Positions 56,243-60,014 of a stretch of DNA of 60,014 nt are shown piece by piece. The DNA is from Candidatus Magasanikiibacteriota bacterium. GTDB taxonomy: Bacteria; Patescibacteriota; Patescibacteriia; Magasanikbacterales; 2-02-FULL-50-9b. Location of the stretch: positions 1-60,014 of the forward strand of contig CALRDW010000001.1 of assembly GCA_943355025.1 (NCBI GenBank). Reading direction: 5' to 3'. The notes below the pieces were generated by a model. The model saw only the letters and a program-made list of their open reading frames with translations, was not told the origin of the DNA and made no database searches. Numbering within the stretch: position 1 is the first letter of the stretch; every line of letters starts with the position of its first letter. The position numbers and the translations under genes were made by a program.

Positions 56243-57205
56243 ATGGAAACGAATGAGCAGCCACCTGTCCACACAGTATTCATGAAAGGTGTAATATCCG
56301 GCATCTCGGCACTAGTTGGGATTGTTATTGTCGGCGGAATTGTATTGGCCTATCGGAAGCCTGATTCAACTCCAGTAGTTCCTCGTATTTTGATGGCTCT
56401 TCATGCGCCGGCGGCTTCGGTTAACGGCTCGTTTGTCTCGTGGAATGATATTCAAGTTGACTCTGATGCGCTTACAAAAATTTTATCAAAGAACCCCGCA
56501 GGACTTGGAATGACGACCGATGAACTTCGAACGCGTGTTTTGCATCGATTACTTTTTTCAAAAGTCGCAGAGAGCATGGTTAACGAGCGGGGTATTAAAA
56601 TTACGGACGCACTGATGTCGGACGTAACAGCAAATGTTGAAAAAGCGCTTGGCGGAAGAGAGGCTATGGCAGCGGAAATTCAGAAACAATACGGGTGGAC
56701 ATATGATCAATATCGTGATCGTGTTGTTCGCGCCACAGTTATTTTGAATGAATTGCAAAAAGCTCTCGACGCGGATCCTACAATTTCCGGACCCGTTGAA
56801 GTACAGGCGAAAAATATTTTGGCAGAGATTCAGTCGGGCAAAGATTTTATAGAGGAGGCAAAACAGTTTAGCGAGGATACAAGCGCAGCAGACGGCGGAG
56901 ATATTGGGTTTATAAAAAAGGGTCAGACGGTTGAGCCGTTTGAAACATCTGCGTTTGCTCTTAAAAAGGGGCAAGTGAGTGGCGTCGTTAAAAGTGAATT
57001 TGGGTATCACATAATTCGAGTTGATGAAATAAAGAAAAACGCAAAGGGTGAAGTTGAGGAAGTTCGTGTTCGGCACATTTTGTTCAAAACACCTGCGGCA
57101 AGCGAAATTGTCGAGAAGCGTTTGCAACAGGCGACCGTACACCAGTTCATTCATACAAACACACGAGCGCAAAGTGGTCTTGACAGTAAAGTGGCGAATA
57201 GGTAA
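56243..57205 (+). CDS. PpiC/SurA-type peptidyl-prolyl isomerase
   Basis: A 320-residue membrane-anchored protein with helix VISGISALVGIVIVGGIVLA near residues 14-35. A SurA-like N-terminal chaperone helical domain follows. The parvulin domain (about 190-275) has DFIEEAKQFSEDTSAADGGDIG and GVVKSEFGYHIIRVDEI. It folds exported proteins outside the membrane. An unrelated-looking tail follows. Confidence 0.85.
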   Translation: METNEQPPVHTVFMKGVISGISALVGIVIVGGIVLAYRKPDSTPVVPRILMALHAPAASVNGSFVSWNDIQVDSDALTKILSKNPAGLGMTTDELRTRVLHRLLFSKVAESMVNERGIKITDALMSDVTANVEKALGGREAMAAEIQKQYGWTYDQYRDRVVRATVILNELQKALDADPTISGPVEVQAKNILAEIQSGKDFIEEAKQFSEDTSAADGGDIGFIKKGQTVEPFETSAFALKKGQVSGVVKSEFGYHIIRVDEIKKNAKGEVEEVRVRHILFKTPAASEIVEKRLQQATVHQFIHTNTRAQSGLDSKVANR

Positions 57206-57270
57206 ACTGCATTGGCAAAAAGTGGAAATTCGAGACGTCTCACAGGGCGCTATTGGAGATGACCCTGCGT

Positions 57271-57344
57271 GCGGGGTTAGTACAATGGTAGTATGCGTGC
57301 TTCCCAAGCATGAGACGCGAGTCCGATTCTCGTACCCCGCTCCA
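57271..57344 (+). tRNA. tRNA-Gly (CCC)
   Basis: Acceptor GCGGGGT/ACCCCGC, anticodon loop TTCCCAA (CCC), encoded CCA. The T-loop is TCCGATT, so position 55 is C, not T. Confidence 0.95.
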
Positions 57345-57357
57345 CACGCGATGCCTC

Positions 57358-57432
57358 GCGGGTATCGTATAATGGCTATTATGCGTCCTTGCCAAGGACG
57401 AGAAACGGGTCCGATTCCCGTTACCCGCTCCA
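57358..57432 (+). tRNA. tRNA-Gly (GCC)
   Basis: Acceptor GCGGGTA/TACCCGC, anticodon loop TTGCCAA (GCC) in a perfect CGTCC/GGACG stem, encoded CCA. The T-loop is TCCGATT, again with C55. It lies 13 nt after the first tRNA-Gly and was probably co-transcribed with it. Confidence 0.96.
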
Positions 57433-57471
57433 AAGAAAAAATCCCATCCCTCGGATGGGATTTTTTCTTTT
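57433..57471 (+). terminator. Terminator of the tRNA-Gly pair
   Basis: An A/T-flanked stem AAAATCCCATCC/GGATGGGATTTT with a CTC loop and a T-run, directly after the encoded CCA. Confidence 0.88.
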
Positions 57472-57512
57472 GTAGTATACTGGGGGCAGTTATTAAATCG
57501 ATTATTTTTTCT

Positions 57513-58073
57513 ATGTCGCTTGCAACACTTATTCTTATTGGTTTTGCTGTTTTACTCGCAGCGCTTATTGGCGTTTATAATTCATTGGTAACAAAAAGAA
57601 ATCGTGTTCGTGGGGCATGGGCAGACATCGATGTTCAACTCAAGCGCAGATATGATCTTGTGCCAAATCTTGTTGAGACAGTTAAGGGGTACACAGGATA
57701 CGAGGCAGCAACACTTGAAAAGGTGACTGCGGCGCGAACGCAGGCCATGAGTGCTGAGAAAGGTACGGGTTTGGCGGGACGAGCGCAAGCGGAAGCAATG
57801 CTCTCAAGCGCTTTGACCGGATTTTTTGGGCTCGCAGAAGGTTACCCAGAACTCAAAGCTTCAGAAAATTTTAAACAATTACAAGAACAACTTTCGTCGC
57901 TTGAAAATGATATTCAATCCGCGCGGCGTTATTATAATGCAGCTGTTCGAGAATTTAATACTGCCACGCAGTCATTTCCGACAAATTTAATTTCAGGGCC
58001 GCTTAATTTTAAGCACGCTGAATTTTTTGGTGTGGCGGAGGGCGAGCGAGACGCGGTTAAAGTTTCTTTTTGA
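57513..58073 (+). CDS. LemA-family protein
   Basis: A 186-residue protein with an N-terminal helix ([20 protein letters not shown]). The LemA core follows: [56 protein letters not shown]. It is an antiparallel helical bundle with a short external N-terminus; the role is poorly known. TATACT (57476-57481) gives a leader of about 25 nt. It precedes DUF2207 by 7 bp, a frequent pairing. Confidence 0.92.
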   Translation: MSLATLILIGFAVLLAALIGVYNSLVTKRNRVRGAWADIDVQLKRRYDLVPNLVETVKGYTGYEAATLEKVTAARTQAMSAEKGTGLAGRAQAEAMLSSALTGFFGLAEGYPELKASENFKQLQEQLSSLENDIQSARRYYNAAVREFNTATQSFPTNLISGPLNFKHAEFFGVAEGERDAVKVSF

Positions 58074-58080
58074 CCCCAGT

Positions 58081-59886
58081 ATGTTCATAAAAAAATTATC
58101 ATCGGTGATTTTCGGAGTGGTTTTGTTTGCTGGCGCACTATTCAGCGCACCTTTGACCTCATTTGCTCAAACAAACTCAGAAGTGATTCATGCTTTTAAT
58201 TCAAAAATTGAAATTCAAAAAGATGGTGGTTTTATCGTAACCGAGAGTATTGTTTATGATTTCGGCGACGCTGAGAGACACGGAATTTATCGGGATATTC
58301 CAACAACTGCGGCTGAAGGGCCAGCGCCAATTATTGCCGTGCGAAGCGTGACGAATGAAACGGGGGCCGCATATAGTTATTCTGTTTCAACATCAAATAG
58401 CAACGTCCATATTAAAATAGGTTCTGCAAACGAGCTTATCACCGGACAACACGTCTACATTATTTCGTATGCGGTGCACAATGCAATGCGAACGTTTACG
58501 GATCATGATGAATTATATTGGAACGTGACGGGCAACGGGTGGATTGTGCCGATTGACAAGGCGACTGTGGATGTTGTAATGCCGACAGGGATTGTACAAA
58601 ATTCAAACCTGAAAGTTGCGTGCTACACAGGAGCGGCAGGGAGTACTAAAATGGACTGTCTCCAAAACTCATCGTCAAATGGTGCATTTGCTGCAACAAA
58701 CTTGCTTGCGCCGAGCGAGGGCCTGACTATCGTTGTAGGAATTCCTCGCGGCATAATCACAAACACATTCATAACACCAACCTACTATTCGTCTGCATCA
58801 GACGGCATAAATTCGGGCCACTTCTTTATTATTCCGCTTCTGATGTTCGGTTGTTTCTGGTTCTTTGTTTTGTATAAAATTTTACGCAAGGCGAGTGGAA
58901 AAACGCCGAAACCAAAACCTGTGATACCGTCAGAACTCAAAGGGCGGCCTGTGGTTGTTGAGTATAATCCGCCGGACGGGTTGCCGCCGATTGTGATTGG
59001 AACGATTTTGGATCGCACGGTTGATATTACCGATATATCATCGGTCATAATGGACTTGGCTGTCCGCGGATATCTTAAAATTAAGTACACTGTAAAAGAA
59101 ATTCCGTTCTGGCCCGATAAAAAAGATTTTGAGCTTGTAAAACTTAAGGATGGCACAGATTTGGTTCATGCAGCAGATCAAATCATTTTTGAATTGTTGT
59201 TTACAAATCGTGATACCATAACGCTCAGCGAACTACAAAATCAAAAAACAAAATTCCAAAGCGACATCAAAAAAATTAAGAGCGAAACAGAAAAATATTT
59301 GTTTGACGAAAAATATTTTGATGAAGCAAAAAAAGACAAATCAAAAAAATGGATTGGTTATTTTATTTTTGTGTGCGCGATTGCGGTTCTATTCTCAAAT
59401 TTTGTTAGTGCCGCCATGTGGCTGTTCGTGTTTGTAATCTTTTTTGCGACAGTAATAATCACGACGTGCGCGCCGGCATTACTTAACGGTTTCAAACAAG
59501 GTCTCACACCAAAAGGTATTACAACACTTGCGAAGATTCTTGGATTCACAGAATTTTTGGCACTGACTGAAAAAGATAAATTGCGATTGCTGAATGCTCC
59601 GGATCTCAAACCTGAGACATTTGAAAAATTTTTGCCGTATGCGATGGTGCTTGGCGTTGAAGAACAGTGGGCTAAAAAATTCGAAGGCATCTATCAGAAT
59701 ATGCCGAAGTGGTATGAGGATCCGACGAGCACATCGTTCAACAGTTTTGTACTCATGCACAGCCTTTCAGGTTTTAACAATTCGTTTAATTCTGTGTTTG
59801 CGATAACAAGCCCAAGGTCGAGTAGTGGTTTTTCTGGTGGCTCGTCAGGCGGTGGATTTGGTGGGGGTGGTGGAGGTAGCTGGTAG
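58081..59886 (+). CDS. DUF2207 membrane protein
   Basis: A 601-residue protein. A signal peptide (to about TSFAQ) precedes the exported DUF2207 beta domain (RHGIYRDIP motif at about 80). A helix near 245-265 and a cytoplasmic part with membrane pair ([30 protein letters not shown]) follow. The C-terminus is a Gly/Ser run ([14 protein letters not shown]) ending in Trp. Frequently encoded with LemA; function unknown. ATG 58081 begins the signal peptide. Confidence 0.9.
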   Translation: MFIKKLSSVIFGVVLFAGALFSAPLTSFAQTNSEVIHAFNSKIEIQKDGGFIVTESIVYDFGDAERHGIYRDIPTTAAEGPAPIIAVRSVTNETGAAYSYSVSTSNSNVHIKIGSANELITGQHVYIISYAVHNAMRTFTDHDELYWNVTGNGWIVPIDKATVDVVMPTGIVQNSNLKVACYTGAAGSTKMDCLQNSSSNGAFAATNLLAPSEGLTIVVGIPRGIITNTFITPTYYSSASDGINSGHFFIIPLLMFGCFWFFVLYKILRKASGKTPKPKPVIPSELKGRPVVVEYNPPDGLPPIVIGTILDRTVDITDISSVIMDLAVRGYLKIKYTVKEIPFWPDKKDFELVKLKDGTDLVHAADQIIFELLFTNRDTITLSELQNQKTKFQSDIKKIKSETEKYLFDEKYFDEAKKDKSKKWIGYFIFVCAIAVLFSNFVSAAMWLFVFVIFFATVIITTCAPALLNGFKQGLTPKGITTLAKILGFTEFLALTEKDKLRLLNAPDLKPETFEKFLPYAMVLGVEEQWAKKFEGIYQNMPKWYEDPTSTSFNSFVLMHSLSGFNNSFNSVFAITSPRSSSGFSGGSSGGGFGGGGGGSW

Positions 59887-59910
59887 AGAGCTGTGTGAGC
59901 CTTCGTAAAA

Positions 59911-59944
59911 TTAAAATCCCCACCAAACTTGGTGGGGATTTTAA
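59911..59944. terminator. Bidirectional terminator between DUF2207 and tRNA-Thr
   Basis: A perfect 15-bp stem (59911-59925/59930-59944) with a 4-nt loop; A/T ends serve both convergent transcripts. Confidence 0.88.
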
Positions 59945-59946
59945 TA

Positions 59947-60014
59947 AGCCACTTCGGGGAGTCGAACCCCGGACCTCTGCTTTACGAAAGCATTGCTCTA
60001 CCAACTGAGCTAAA
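59947..60014 (-). tRNA. tRNA-Thr (CGT), 5' end cut by window
   Basis: On the minus strand: D-arm GCTCAGTTGGTAGAGC, anticodon loop TTCGTAA (CGT) between ATGCT and AGCAG, T-loop TTCGACT, acceptor 3' strand AAGTGGC, discriminator T, no encoded CCA. About five 5' nucleotides lie outside the window. Confidence 0.9.

Noticed and set aside
57048-57512. Long plus-strand frame upstream of LemA
   Set aside because: It runs through PpiC, both tRNA-Gly genes and a terminator; LemA starts at 57513 after its own -10 box.
1-60014. UGA recoded as glycine (code 25, as in some CPR lineages)
   Set aside because: Many intact core genes (rmlB, recA-type and GT genes, cspA neighbour, ribE) end in TGA at family-normal length.

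Overview
The window comes from a streamlined bacterium, most likely a Patescibacteria (Candidate Phyla Radiation) member of the Parcubacteria type. This rests on overall gene content, very tight packing (ATGA and 1-20 bp overlaps), large secreted proteins with a C-terminal domain I associate with that group, a LemA/DUF2207 pair, a short-form MurE, and core genes that mostly lack a Shine-Dalgarno sequence. TGA is used as an ordinary stop codon, so the code is standard (table 11). No rRNA, CRISPR array, transposase or integrase was seen.

Layout. 1-2.4 kb: a three-way-junction palindrome, a micro-ORF, a cytochrome b5-like protein, DoxX, a methyltransferase and a uridine-kinase-like protein. 2.6-10.8 kb: secreted or membrane proteins (a BNR-propeller giant, an NRAMP-like transporter, a lipoprotein, a lectin-like protein) plus cspA. 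9.2-14.2 kb: a cluster of unrecognised genes, each unit with its own TTGACA/TATAGT-type promoter, 5' hairpin, Shine-Dalgarno and terminator. 14.2-19.0 kb: a DEAH helicase, a PH-domain membrane protein, a YdeI-like protein, a truncated GNAT, an AbiEii-type toxin/antitoxin pair and another cassette. 19.1-20.7 kb: tRNA-Asp embedded in partial copies of itself, then infC-rpmI-rplT. 20.7-28.5 kb: DedA, UDP-xylose synthase, small paralogs, the dnaB-ybaB-recR operon, a GT4 and two RNA-modification enzymes.

28.5-41.5 kb is an envelope-glycan island: two GT-C membrane proteins, a CDP-alcohol phosphatidyltransferase, rmlB, an FdtA-like cupin, rmlD, four GT2 glycosyltransferases and a long-form rmlA. 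41.5-49.3 kb: a PEGA protein, murA, a CtpA protease, a stand-alone flavokinase plus riboflavin synthase, a two-gene cassette, a second three-way-junction palindrome, era, rpmA and a NifU-like protein. 49.3-57.2 kb is the division and cell-wall block: mraY-ftsW-murG, interrupted by a cassette and tRNA-Lys, then short-form murE, a PH protein, an FtsB/DivIC-like protein and a PpiC foldase. The end holds two tRNA-Gly genes, lemA, DUF2207 and a partial tRNA-Thr.

Two signals stand out beyond the genes. First, there appear to be two expression styles. Core genes have extended -10 boxes, leaders of 0-40 nt and no Shine-Dalgarno. Seven accessory units instead have consensus -35/-10 promoters with exactly 17 bp spacing, a stem-loop near the predicted start in most, a clear Shine-Dalgarno and a dedicated terminator. 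Second, there is a family of multi-branched palindromes, two of which incorporate direct and inverted fragments of the neighbouring tRNA gene. All numbers are from reading by eye; no searches or folding programs were run.
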